A stretch of 15,380 nucleotides of DNA from Campylobacterales bacterium (GCA_025800305.1 JAOXRY010000148.1:1-15380), one strand, 5' to 3'. Positions 7,330-14,828 are shown, counted from the stretch's first letter. Numbers and translations: made by a program. The notes: generated from the letters alone by a model not told the origin.

Positions 7330-8796
7330 ATGAAAAAGTTAATCTTATCAGTAGCAACAGCGGTAACTATAGTTTCCATCAGTGGATGTGGTTCAGATTC
7401 TGACAGTGAAAAGAAGAATGATACTTCAAATGAAACATCATTTAACACTTCAGCAAAAAATGCTGTACGAAACTCTATTATGGACTTGCCAAGTTCTATA
7501 ACAGAAAATCATACAACAGCAAGTGCTAGTAGCAGAAGTGCCAACCCAGATAGAGGGTACGCTAACTACTATACAGCAATTAAAGCTTATGTAGATATTG
7601 CAGAAGTGATGAAAGATGCTGTTAGAGATATTTTAACAGGAGTTATTACAAACCTAGGAAATATCCCTGAATCTTCTTACAATTCAATAACTAAAATATC
7701 AGATGATACTTCTGAAGCCAATGAAATAACCCACATTAAACTTGAAAAAAATCCAACAGGGGCTAATGAAGACTACCAATGGAAAGTGACTTTTTTTATG
7801 GATGGAGATACAACATCCCCTTCGATAATTGTTAGGTTCACAATTGTAGGAGATGAAGCAAAAGGAAGACTTCTTTCCTCTTTTACTAGTCAAAACAATG
7901 TAAGTAAAACAGATACAACTGCAAACATGGATGTTCTTTTTGATGGAACAACTTCACCTAAAACTCTTAGTATAAAACTAACTCAAGATCTCTCTTCTGT
8001 ATTTTCCTATGGAAAAGCTAATTGGAGCACATTAACAGATGTTCAAAAATCAGAACTAGACCTAGGACAACCTGCAAAGATGGCTATTACAGCAAGGTAT
8101 AACGATTCAACAAAAGAGTTTGATATCTACGGTACATCTTATCATCCAGGATGGGATCTTCAAGCTACGTTAAAAAGTGAGGAAAACTTCTGGGGAGATG
8201 ATAATCGAACTATCTATTCATTTAAAGTAAAATCTAGAGATGATGATACTCTTAAAGGAAGTAAAGTCGTATTAGCACTTCCAACAGCAGATACTGGGAC
8301 AATTGACTCAAACTACTGGAATGAAAACTCAGTTGGTGCACTATTTGTAAAAGCAATAACAAAAGATATTAATGAGTTTTTAGTTGGATTAAGTAATGGT
8401 GGTAATTCTGCAGGGGCAAAGGCTATTATAGGTTGTATTCAAAGTGGAAATGAAGCTGGATATACTGGTAGTGTAACAACTACCACAGTTACAACATCTC
8501 ATCTTACAAATGTAGATCTTGCAACTTTATCTGAAACTTGTAATACAAATTTAAGTCCTGTTCTGACAATGGTTAAAGCAGTATCATATATGGGCAATCC
8601 TTCATACTTTGGAGAAAATGATTTCTTAGGTACACAATCTGGAAATACGTTTTACGACTTTTCTTCAACATCAGGATTTAGTTCTCAATCGTCAGCAACT
8701 TCACAAATACCGTCACAATTACAAAGTCTTGATTTAGACTCAATTACTATCACTCCTCCTAAAGAAGTAGTGTTACAAACAATTACGATAGAGTAA
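7330..8796 (+). CDS. secreted lipoprotein of unknown function (488 aa)
   Basis: The N-terminus MKKLILSVATAVTIVSISGC is a lipoprotein signal peptide with lipobox ISGC and lipidated Cys20, followed by a flexible GSDSDSEKK linker. The mature part is rich in Ser, Thr and Asn. Two further cysteines at 369 and 404 could form a disulfide in the periplasm or at the outer membrane. The tail is Ser/Gln rich and ends in alternating hydrophobic residues. I recognise no domain or catalytic motif. The ATG has AAAAGGG about 8 nt upstream. The gene stands alone, with its own extended -10 promoter and a terminator hairpin after it, so it is probably a monocistronic envelope protein. It is divergent from the SulP operon and could be co-regulated with it, but nothing in the sequence proves that. 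Confidence 0.85.
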   Translation: MKKLILSVATAVTIVSISGCGSDSDSEKKNDTSNETSFNTSAKNAVRNSIMDLPSSITENHTTASASSRSANPDRGYANYYTAIKAYVDIAEVMKDAVRDILTGVITNLGNIPESSYNSITKISDDTSEANEITHIKLEKNPTGANEDYQWKVTFFMDGDTTSPSIIVRFTIVGDEAKGRLLSSFTSQNNVSKTDTTANMDVLFDGTTSPKTLSIKLTQDLSSVFSYGKANWSTLTDVQKSELDLGQPAKMAITARYNDSTKEFDIYGTSYHPGWDLQATLKSEENFWGDDNRTIYSFKVKSRDDDTLKGSKVVLALPTADTGTIDSNYWNENSVGALFVKAITKDINEFLVGLSNGGNSAGAKAIIGCIQSGNEAGYTGSVTTTTVTTSHLTNVDLATLSETCNTNLSPVLTMVKAVSYMGNPSYFGENDFLGTQSGNTFYDFSSTSGFSSQSSATSQIPSQLQSLDLDSITITPPKEVVLQTITIE

Positions 8797-8806
8797 CTTG
8801 TTGTAC

Positions 8807-8838
8807 AAAGAGAGAAACAAAAAAAGGTTTCTCTCTTT
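8807..8838. terminator. shared hairpin terminator between the lipoprotein and MFS genes
   Basis: A perfect 12-bp stem, AAAGAGAGAAAC (8807-8818) with GTTTCTCTCTTT (8827-8838), encloses an 8-nt loop. The plus-strand continuation TACTCTTTATTTTTT is T-rich, so it suits termination of the lipoprotein gene. The right arm ends in the stop codon of the minus-strand MFS gene. Confidence 0.75.
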
Positions 8839-10019
8839 TACTCTTTATTTTTTATAAATAAAGCAGAAAGAATAAATAATCCCCCTAAAAATATTGTTAT
8901 ATTAGACAACGAAATCCCATAACTTGCAAAACTTCCAATAACCATTGCAATAAAAGCATTGGAAAGAAGAAATACCATATCATTATAGGCGATTACTCTA
9001 CCAAGAAACTTCTCTTGTGTTTGTTGCTGGATAAAGCTATAAGTTATTGACCAGATTGAAGTTGTAAAAACTCCTGTTACAAATACTCCAATCAATGAGA
9101 TATAGAAATCAAATTGTAAAACACTCCAAAAAATAATAGCGACTCCTTGGAAAATCATAAGCCAAAAAAGAAGTTTCATGCTCTCTTTATATTTGATGAA
9201 AAGAAAAGGACCAATAAAAAGTCCAGCGGCTCTTACGGCATTGATTACTCCAATAGCAAGAGGCTCAGAGACATCATTCATATATTGTGTTTTAGCAAGA
9301 AGGGTCACCAAAACATCAAAGGAGGTAAAACCAACTGTTCCATGAAGAAGAATAATGTAAATAATATTTTTATTTTCTTTTAGATAAATCAGTCCATCTT
9401 TTAACAATTGAAAGGATTTCTCTGCTGTCTCTGTTACAACATGAGGAAAAGATGTATTTTTTAATCCATATAATGCAAAAAGAAACAATAGTGAGTCTAA
9501 AATAAATGCTGGACTAACGCCTAAAGAGTCAACAGCAATTCCTCCTAAAGCCATTCCTACAACAAATGTTACAGACCAAGTAACAGAAGTGATATCATTG
9601 GCAACTCTTAAGTTTTCTCCATCAACAACTTTAGGAATAAGAGTTTGCATTGTTGTAAACATCAAACTGGCACTGGACATTCTTATATAAATAAGAACTA
9701 GTAAAAGCCAAATGTAATTCTCCTTAGTTACCGCTAAAAAAGAGAGTGTAATGACAAACTCAACAATTAAGACTATAGCCATTAAATTTTTTAGCTTTAC
9801 CTTATCAAGGATAATTCCAGCAATAGGTGCTTGTATTGCCCCTGGAATCCAATGAAGTGCAGCAACTATAGCGATTATTAGTGGTGATGCATCGAACTGA
9901 ATAAGCATTGTATAGGTTGCTACAACTGTAAACCATGATCCAAAACTTGTTAAAAGATTAACCAACCACAAGGTTTTAAACTGTTGATTTTGGAGTATGA
10001 GATCTTTATAATTTTTCAA
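8838..10019 (-). CDS. MFS transporter, probable drug/siderophore-type exporter (MFS_3-like)
   Basis: This inner-membrane protein has about 12 hydrophobic helices. It begins LKNYKDLILQNQQFKTLWLV and carries a motif-A-like loop GIILDKVKLKN after the second helix, then QTLIPKVVDGENLRVANDI, which matches the MFS_3 group (enterobactin-exporter and macrolide-efflux type). The substrate is unknown. The frame is open up to a TTG at 10085, which would give 415 aa and overlap the divergent gene. I prefer the TTG at 10019 (393 aa) because AAAAGG at 10026-10031 lies 6 nt before it, the protein then starts as its relatives do, and room is left for the divergent promoters. It is monocistronic and shares an inverted-repeat control region with the GGDEF-like gene. 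Confidence 0.88.
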   Translation of the reverse strand: MKNYKDLILQNQQFKTLWLVNLLTSFGSWFTVVATYTMLIQFDASPLIIAIVAALHWIPGAIQAPIAGIILDKVKLKNLMAIVLIVEFVITLSFLAVTKENYIWLLLVLIYIRMSSASLMFTTMQTLIPKVVDGENLRVANDITSVTWSVTFVVGMALGGIAVDSLGVSPAFILDSLLFLFALYGLKNTSFPHVVTETAEKSFQLLKDGLIYLKENKNIIYIILLHGTVGFTSFDVLVTLLAKTQYMNDVSEPLAIGVINAVRAAGLFIGPFLFIKYKESMKLLFWLMIFQGVAIIFWSVLQFDFYISLIGVFVTGVFTTSIWSITYSFIQQQTQEKFLGRVIAYNDMVFLLSNAFIAMVIGSFASYGISLSNITIFLGGLFILSALFIKNKE

Positions 10020-10029
10020 GGGTAACCTT

Positions 10030-10056
10030 TTGTATAATAAGAGCAAGATTATACAA
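10030..10056. promoter_or_regulatory. 9-9-9 inverted repeat containing two opposed -10 elements
   Basis: TTGTATAAT (10030-10038) and ATTATACAA (10048-10056) are a perfect inverted repeat around a 9-nt spacer. The left arm holds TATAAT on the plus strand (10033-10038), placing a start near 10045 for the gene at 10076. The right arm holds TATAAT on the minus strand (10048-10053), placing a start near 10041 for the MFS gene, with a 22-nt leader. The two promoters would overlap almost completely. The symmetry could also be a dimeric repressor site. Confidence 0.55.
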
Positions 10057-10065
10057 TAAATACTT

Positions 10066-10070
10066 AGGAG
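10066..10070 (+). promoter_or_regulatory. ribosome binding site of the GGDEF-like gene
   Basis: AGGAG lies 5 nt before the ATG at 10076 and fixes this start. Confidence 0.7.
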
Positions 10071-10075
10071 AAAAA

Positions 10076-10480
10076 ATGAGTGCAACCATAATGAATTTTG
10101 ATGATTTTTACGGATATGTTGACTCTCAAATCAGTAGAATTTTTAGATATAAGCAAGATAATAAGCTGGAAAATTTGACGATTATGTTTGTAAGACATAA
10201 TGATATAGAGAAAGTCTATAAAGTATTGGAAAATAATTTAAGACAATCAGATGTGGTATTTAAAAAAGAGAACTATATTTTTATAGCCCTATCAAATACT
10301 GATAAAATGGGTGCTCTTCATGTAGAAGAGATGTTAAAAGAGTTTTTTGAAGATGCTTCACTGGTTGTTGCTTATGTATCTTTTCCAGAAGATGGTGATA
10401 ACAAAGAAGAGCTATTCCAAAACCTTAGTCAAATTTGTGATGAAGAATATGGATTTGACTTTGAAGATTATCTAAAATAA
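10076..10480 (+). CDS. small degenerate GGDEF-like protein with intact RxxD, possible c-di-GMP receptor
   Basis: The second half of this 134-aa protein follows the diguanylate cyclase fold closely: LRQSDVVFKKENYIFIALSN lines up with L-R-x-x-D-x-V-x-R-x-GGDEF-A-I-L-L-P-x. The active-site GGDEF is replaced by ENYIF (65-69), so it cannot be a normal cyclase. The inhibitory-site motif RxxD is present as RQSD (56-59), exactly five residues before ENYIF, as in true GGDEF domains. It continues with NTDKMGA (74-80) and VVAYVSFPEDG (97-107), matching the TVSIGVA-x2-PEDG strand. The N-terminal part is shortened: LTIMFVRHND (34-43) fits the first strand, but the metal and base-binding segment after it is missing. 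There is no membrane helix or sensor domain. A stand-alone c-di-GMP binding or protein-interaction module is inferred. Confidence 0.75.
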   Translation: MSATIMNFDDFYGYVDSQISRIFRYKQDNKLENLTIMFVRHNDIEKVYKVLENNLRQSDVVFKKENYIFIALSNTDKMGALHVEEMLKEFFEDASLVVAYVSFPEDGDNKEELFQNLSQICDEEYGFDFEDYLK

Positions 10481-10489
10481 CTTCAAAGT
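10458..10489. terminator. weak hairpin between the GGDEF-like gene and the histidine kinase
   Basis: ACTTTGAAG (10458-10466) pairs perfectly with CTTCAAAGT (10481-10489) over a 14-nt loop that contains the stop of the plus-strand gene; the right arm covers the stop of the minus-strand gene. Neither flank has a good T tract, so its action as an intrinsic terminator is uncertain. Confidence 0.4.
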
Positions 10490-12267
10490 TTCTCTAAAGG
10501 AAGTAGCAACTCAACAACTAAACCTCCATCTTCATTAAAAAAAGCTATTTCCCCACTGAGTCTTTCTATTATAATTTTTTCCACCATAAAAAGTCCCAAT
10601 CCAGTTCCTGAATTTGAGAAAAATGGTTTTGAAATAATTTTAGGATCACTTACCCCTCCTCCATTATCTTTGAATTTTACTCTTACGCCTTTTGTCTCTT
10701 TAGTTTGAGTAATTATTATTTTTGGAGACTCCACCTCTCTTTCTATAAAAATATTTTTTGAATTAGAAAGAAGATTCAAAACAATCTGTGCAAAATCTTT
10801 TCCATACCCATAAGAGAGATAACTTTTCTCTTGACAGTGAATTTGAATGGCGTTTTTTTCTATATAATAACTAAAAATAGTTAAAGCATAATTTATTTGT
10901 TCTGTTATATTAAAATAGTCTTTTTGCCTATCCTTTACATAAAAATTCCGAAAGTCTGCCATAGTTTCAGACATATATTGAAGATGTCTATCAATAGTTT
11001 CAAAACCATTTAAAAGATTATCTGAAGAAGGTTTTTTACCAAACTTAACCAATGCATACATCTGAGTAACTATAGAAGAGGCTCGATTAAGGGGGATTCT
11101 CCACTGATGTTCTATATTTGAAAGTGCCTCCCCTATAGTTGCAAACTTTGACTGGTTAAAAAGATCTTGCTGGGCTTTAATATATTCATTATTGGCATTT
11201 CTTGCTAGGTATGCCAGTAAAGATAAGAAAATATAAGACTCTATTGTAAAAAGATATTGCAAATGTGGGACATAAGAAAAATCAAAATCTTTTGAGTGGT
11301 TTCCTAAAAGAGTAACTACTAAAAGAGGAATAACAAAAAATCCCCAACCTATAAAAAGAACCTTAGCGTGTTTCATTTTTTTGACAATAGCGTAAATATT
11401 TACAAAGAGAATAAAACTCAAGGTAAATTTTGCAGTTTTTAAGTAATCATCTGTTACAAGGGTAAAAATCAAAGAGAAAAATATTATTACAATAAAAATA
11501 TTAATAGACCAATAAATTATTTTAGAGTGCTTTTTAAACTCAAAGATCTCATTTAAAAAAAGAAGTGCCGCTATAAACTTAAGCTTCATAAACCCTACAA
11601 ACCAAACAGTAAAATGCTCCATTGGAAAAAAGTTTAAAAAAAATCCTGTATAAAGTAACTGTACAATCACAGTACTTAACAAAAAAAGAGAATAGTTAAG
11701 ATAGATTTTTTTTCTAAGAATAAAAAACATAATTACTAAAATTATAAATATTGCCATGGTTATTGCTGTTCCAAGGTTAGAAAGCAAAATCTCATTTCGA
11801 TTTTTTTCCCAAAATTCTAAAAAACTCTCATACACTTCATAGTGAAAAATAAAAAAAAACTGTGTTTTTAATTGGAAATAAAACTCTTTTGTCTCATAGG
11901 GTTCTAAAGGAACTTTAAAAAGAATATTACTACTAGAGATCTCCCTTTCACTTAATCTAACTTTAGTCCCACTTGATACTTTAATACTTTTACCTTCTTG
12001 GTTTTGATAGTACATATCAATAGATTCAAAAGGAACAAATGGGAAAAAAACTATCTTCTTTACTTTTCTATTTTCTATATTCTTAAACTCATGCTTAATC
12101 CAAAGTGTTGACTTACTTCTATTTAAAGACTTGTAATCTACATCTTTAAATTCTCCTTTTAATGCCAAGATATCTTTAAAAGTGAATGTAGAGTTTTTAT
12201 CTACAAAAATAGAATACCCATAACTATTTCCCAAGAAAAAAAGAAATAAAAATAAAATCTTTTTCAT
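10483..12267 (-). CDS. 7TMR-DISM sensor histidine kinase
   Basis: This 594-aa membrane kinase has a signal peptide (about 1-18), an extracytoplasmic beta-rich domain of the 7TMR-DISM type (about 19-155, including STLWIKHEF at 53-61), then about seven membrane helices (about 165-355) and a cytoplasmic kinase core. The H-box is GEALSNIEHQWRIPLN with His387; relatives in this phylum usually read AHQWRQPLN. The ATP-binding motifs follow: N-box NLLSNSKNIF with Asn502, G1 DNGGG at 534-538, F-box KPFFSN, and G2 GTGLGL at 554-559. All catalytic residues are present. The N-box deviates slightly from the common SNAKDA. Its ATG overlaps the stop of the response regulator gene as ATGA, so the two are translated together and almost certainly form a cognate pair. 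The signal is unknown; carbohydrates or other small ligands are known for this receptor type. Confidence 0.93.
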   Translation of the reverse strand: MKKILFLFLFFLGNSYGYSIFVDKNSTFTFKDILALKGEFKDVDYKSLNRSKSTLWIKHEFKNIENRKVKKIVFFPFVPFESIDMYYQNQEGKSIKVSSGTKVRLSEREISSSNILFKVPLEPYETKEFYFQLKTQFFFIFHYEVYESFLEFWEKNRNEILLSNLGTAITMAIFIILVIMFFILRKKIYLNYSLFLLSTVIVQLLYTGFFLNFFPMEHFTVWFVGFMKLKFIAALLFLNEIFEFKKHSKIIYWSINIFIVIIFFSLIFTLVTDDYLKTAKFTLSFILFVNIYAIVKKMKHAKVLFIGWGFFVIPLLVVTLLGNHSKDFDFSYVPHLQYLFTIESYIFLSLLAYLARNANNEYIKAQQDLFNQSKFATIGEALSNIEHQWRIPLNRASSIVTQMYALVKFGKKPSSDNLLNGFETIDRHLQYMSETMADFRNFYVKDRQKDYFNITEQINYALTIFSYYIEKNAIQIHCQEKSYLSYGYGKDFAQIVLNLLSNSKNIFIEREVESPKIIITQTKETKGVRVKFKDNGGGVSDPKIISKPFFSNSGTGLGLFMVEKIIIERLSGEIAFFNEDGGLVVELLLPLEKL

Positions 12268-12944
12268 GTTATTAATTTGTATCCTAGATCTTGAATATTT
12301 TCTATAGACTCTTTTCCCACAATTTTTCGTACATTGGAAATATAGGTTTTTAAGGACTCTCTATGCTCTCCTAAGTCATCCCAGATCTGATTTTCTAAAG
12401 CTTCATAGGTGACAATACTATTTCTTTTTTCATATAGAATTTTTAAAAGTATTTGCTCTTTTTTTGTAAGTTTTGCTGGATTTTTACTGTTAATTATTAA
12501 GTTTTTAATACTGTCATAAACAGTACCATTTGGAAAAGTCAGATAAATCTGATTGGTTCTTTCCAAAATATTTAATGCGCTTTTAAAAGATTGAGAAAGC
12601 TTAGGAAAGCTCAAAGGTTTTAAAATAAACTCAGTAATGCCTAAAGGAATTAAGCTTTTTAAAGTCTCTTTATCATCATAGCTTGTTGTAACAATAATTG
12701 GTATTTCTAGATTTTTTAAACGGATATTTTTAATAATTTCTACTCCGTTAATATGAGGAAGATCTATATCTGTAATAACTATCGAAAACCTCTCTTTATC
12801 AAAAAGTTCTAAAGCATCCTTCCCATTATAAGCGGTGTGAATCTCTTCAAAAAAGATATTTAAAGTTTTTGTAATATTTCCCACTACTTCTTTATCATCT
12901 TCGATATAAAGAAGCTTAGCTTTTTTTAAAAGGTCTAAGTTCAT
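12264..12944 (-). CDS. OmpR/PhoB-family response regulator
   Basis: The receiver domain (about 8-125) has the acidic pocket Asp16-Asp17, phospho-acceptor Asp59 (VITDIDLPHING), Thr86/Thr87 in IVTTSYDD and Lys109 in ILKP. A winged-helix DNA-binding domain of the Trans_reg_C type covers about 140-226, with LTKKEQILLKIL, VTYEALENQIW, SLKTYISNVRKIVG and the closing LGYKLIT. The length of 226 aa is normal. It is the first gene of the operon with the histidine kinase and is divergent from the TPR-barrel/FecR/BspA operon across 67 nt, which makes that operon its most likely target and autoregulation likely. No Shine-Dalgarno sequence precedes the ATG. Confidence 0.95.
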   Translation of the reverse strand: MNLDLLKKAKLLYIEDDKEVVGNITKTLNIFFEEIHTAYNGKDALELFDKERFSIVITDIDLPHINGVEIIKNIRLKNLEIPIIVTTSYDDKETLKSLIPLGITEFILKPLSFPKLSQSFKSALNILERTNQIYLTFPNGTVYDSIKNLIINSKNPAKLTKKEQILLKILYEKRNSIVTYEALENQIWDDLGEHRESLKTYISNVRKIVGKESIENIQDLGYKLIT

Positions 12945-12971
12945 ATGAAAAGTTTAGCAAATACAATAACT

Positions 12972-12977
12972 ATTTTA
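12972..12977 (-). promoter_or_regulatory. possible -10 element of the response regulator operon
   Basis: The minus strand reads TAAAAT, which would give a leader of about 20 nt before the ATG at 12944. It overlaps the first copy of the direct repeat at 12974-12993, consistent with autoregulation. The match is weak. Confidence 0.3.
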
Positions 12978-12993
12978 CAACTTCTTTACAACT
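12974..12993 (+). promoter_or_regulatory. tandem direct repeat, probable response regulator binding site
   Basis: TTTACAACT occurs at 12974-12982 and again at 12985-12993, an exact 11-bp period (one helical turn). OmpR/PhoB-type winged-helix dimers bind head-to-tail repeats of this period. The repeats end at the first base of the -10 element, so a bound activator would occupy the -35 position. The adjacent regulator gene encodes exactly this protein class. Binding itself is inferred. Confidence 0.6.
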
Positions 12994-12998
12994 ATAAT
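12993..12998 (+). promoter_or_regulatory. -10 element of the surface-protein operon
   Basis: TATAAT, with a predicted transcription start near 13005, only about 7 nt before the ATG at 13012. The transcript would be nearly leaderless, and no Shine-Dalgarno sequence is present. Confidence 0.5.
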
Positions 12999-13011
12999 TA
13001 ATAATATATTT

Positions 13012-14046
13012 ATGAAAAAACCATTTTTTATTACATTTATAATATTCTCTTTGAACTACTCTTTATCAGGACAAGCCAATAAGTACAAAGAATTAGAAAA
13101 TCAAGAACTAGAAAGTGGAAGAAAATTTTTAAAAGAAAATAGACTTGATAAGGCAATAGCAGCATATGAAAGAGTTCTTATCTATAATCCTGATTCTAAA
13201 GAAGCACAAAGACAGCTTAAAGTAGCATATACAAAAGAGAAAGCATTAAAAGAAAATAAGAGTTTTGTTACTGGTAGTGGTATTTTAGGGATTCAATATA
13301 ATTCAAATATAAAAAACTCCAACAAAGATCTTCTTGCAGATAAAGGATATCAAGGAGTTGCTACATTAAGACATAGCTATTTTATCTCTAGAAACTTCTA
13401 TTTGCAAACAGATTTAATGGGATTTTATAAAAACTACCAGTCTCTAAAAGAAGAAAAAATTCTTTTTTACTCTTTTCACACTGGATTGTCTTACTCTAAA
13501 AACTCTTTTGTTTATAATTTAGGACTCTATAAAGACTCTATTGATTATGGAGAAGATTATAAAGTTAAAAGTTTTGGAATAACACCAAAACTTTTTTATC
13601 AATACAATAGTGATATAAAACTCTTCATAAAAACAACCCTATTAAAAAGAGAAGACATTCAAAGCAATGGAACTTCTAAATATGTAGAAGGATCTATTGG
13701 AGGTAATTACAATTTTGGAGATGTTTTTAGTTACTCTGCTACTTACGGTGAAGAATCAGCAGAGAAAAGTTTAGAATATATTTCAAAAACAACTCTTTTT
13801 TTCTCTTTGGCTTATAGTTTTTTGATTACCAATGCTTTTGTCTCTTATCTTAAACTTACATCAAAAGAAAATAATTATAAAAATAGGCAAGACACTATTC
13901 ACACTTTTGATGGAACTTTAAACTACTCACTTTTTAATGGGTTTATAACCCAACTCCTTATAAACCATAGTCAAAATAACTCAACTCTAGAAAATGCTTC
14001 TTATAAAAAAACCATTATAGGAATAAATTTAATTAAAAATTTTTAG
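13012..14046 (+). CDS. TPR protein with C-terminal outer-membrane beta-barrel
   Basis: The 344-aa product has a signal peptide (about 1-20, ending SLSGQA) and a TPR-like helical segment at about 30-77 (ELESGRKFLKENRLDKAIAA, then ERVLIYNPDSKEA). The region from about 84 to the end shows alternating polar and aromatic/hydrophobic strands and finishes with Phe (GINLIKNF), the signature of an outer-membrane barrel recognised by BamA. TPR followed by a barrel is the layout of surface-lipoprotein assembly modifier (Slam-like) and some polysaccharide-export porins, but I cannot assign it firmly to either. It is first in an operon with the FecR-domain protein (8-nt gap) and the BspA-like protein, so a role in moving or anchoring that protein at the surface is a reasonable inference. 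The ATG is fixed by the signal peptide, and an in-frame stop lies upstream at 12967. Confidence 0.75.
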   Translation: MKKPFFITFIIFSLNYSLSGQANKYKELENQELESGRKFLKENRLDKAIAAYERVLIYNPDSKEAQRQLKVAYTKEKALKENKSFVTGSGILGIQYNSNIKNSNKDLLADKGYQGVATLRHSYFISRNFYLQTDLMGFYKNYQSLKEEKILFYSFHTGLSYSKNSFVYNLGLYKDSIDYGEDYKVKSFGITPKLFYQYNSDIKLFIKTTLLKREDIQSNGTSKYVEGSIGGNYNFGDVFSYSATYGEESAEKSLEYISKTTLFFSLAYSFLITNAFVSYLKLTSKENNYKNRQDTIHTFDGTLNYSLFNGFITQLLINHSQNNSTLENASYKKTIIGINLIKNF

Positions 14047-14054
14047 GAGATTTA

Positions 14055-14819
14055 ATGAAAAATATATTATTGCTACTACTTTTAGACTTACTACTTTTTG
14101 CAGAAATAGGTAAGGTTGTTGCTGTAAAAGGTGAAGCCTATATAACTAGAAAGCAAAAACAAATCCTTATAAAAAACTATGAAAATATTAACCTAAAAGA
14201 TACAATAGAGACAAAACAAGGAAAACTTCAGATTCGATTTATTGATAATACAATAGTCACTTTGGGAAAAGAATCTGTTTTTCAAATAAAAAATTATCAA
14301 TTTGCAAAGAATAAAAAAGAGAATCTCTTTCAAATGGATATTAAAAAAGGTCTTTTTAAATCTATTACAGGATCTATAGGAAAACTAAATCCTGAAAAAT
14401 TTAAAATAAAGACAAAAACTTCTACCATAGGAATTAGAGGGACAACAATATTTGTTAATTCTCAGCCAAAACAACCTGATATAATAGCTTGTTTAGCAGG
14501 AACAATTGATGTAACTTCTCTTGCTACAAAAGTAACTGTAACTCTACCTGCAGGAAAAATAACTAATGTTTCAGAAAAAGAAGCTCCTACACCTCCAAGA
14601 GATTATAAAACAAAAGAGATAATCCCAACCTACCAAAAAACCAATATTATTGAAAAGAAAAAAGAAGATAATAAATATCCACCTTCTAGAAAAGAACCTA
14701 TAGATATACAAACACCTCCCACTAAAGAGAAAAATATTGATGAAAAAGTAAATAATATTATCGACTCACAAAAAAATAAAAACCCTGTAGAAGACATCCC
14801 AACTTTGCCAGAACTTTAA
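14055..14819 (+). CDS. periplasmic FecR-domain protein with Pro/Lys-rich tail
   Basis: The 254-aa product begins with a short, very Leu-rich signal sequence (1-16, with one Asp inside). A FecR domain spans about 18-175: GKVVAVKGEAYITR, then DTIETKQGKLQIRFIDNTIV, and the signature TSTIGIRGTTIFV around residues 122-134. The last 80 residues are hydrophilic and rich in Pro, Lys and Glu with no repeats I can define, perhaps a linker spanning the periplasm or binding peptidoglycan. There is no N-terminal sigma-factor-binding domain and no ECF sigma gene nearby, so a role in FecI-type signalling is unlikely. It sits between the TPR-barrel gene and the BspA-like gene with gaps of 8 and 9 nt, and AGGAG (14045-14049) precedes its ATG. 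Association with large surface proteins is often seen for such FecR proteins. Confidence 0.85.
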   Translation: MKNILLLLLLDLLLFAEIGKVVAVKGEAYITRKQKQILIKNYENINLKDTIETKQGKLQIRFIDNTIVTLGKESVFQIKNYQFAKNKKENLFQMDIKKGLFKSITGSIGKLNPEKFKIKTKTSTIGIRGTTIFVNSQPKQPDIIACLAGTIDVTSLATKVTVTLPAGKITNVSEKEAPTPPRDYKTKEIIPTYQKTNIIEKKKEDNKYPPSRKEPIDIQTPPTKEKNIDEKVNNIIDSQKNKNPVEDIPTLPEL

Positions 14820-14828
14820 GGAGAAACA

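Noticed and set aside
9147..9383. 78-codon plus-strand frame inside the MFS gene
   Set aside because: It is antisense to a convincing transporter, with no recognisable protein features.
10020..10085. N-terminal extension of the MFS protein to a TTG at 10085
   Set aside because: It would add 22 residues not expected for the family, overlap the divergent gene, and consume both promoters and the inverted repeat. The TTG at 10019 has AAAAGG 6 nt upstream.
14055..14819. FecR-domain protein as an anti-sigma-type regulator
   Set aside because: It has a signal sequence at its N-terminus where a sigma-binding domain would be, and no ECF sigma factor or TonB receptor gene is nearby.
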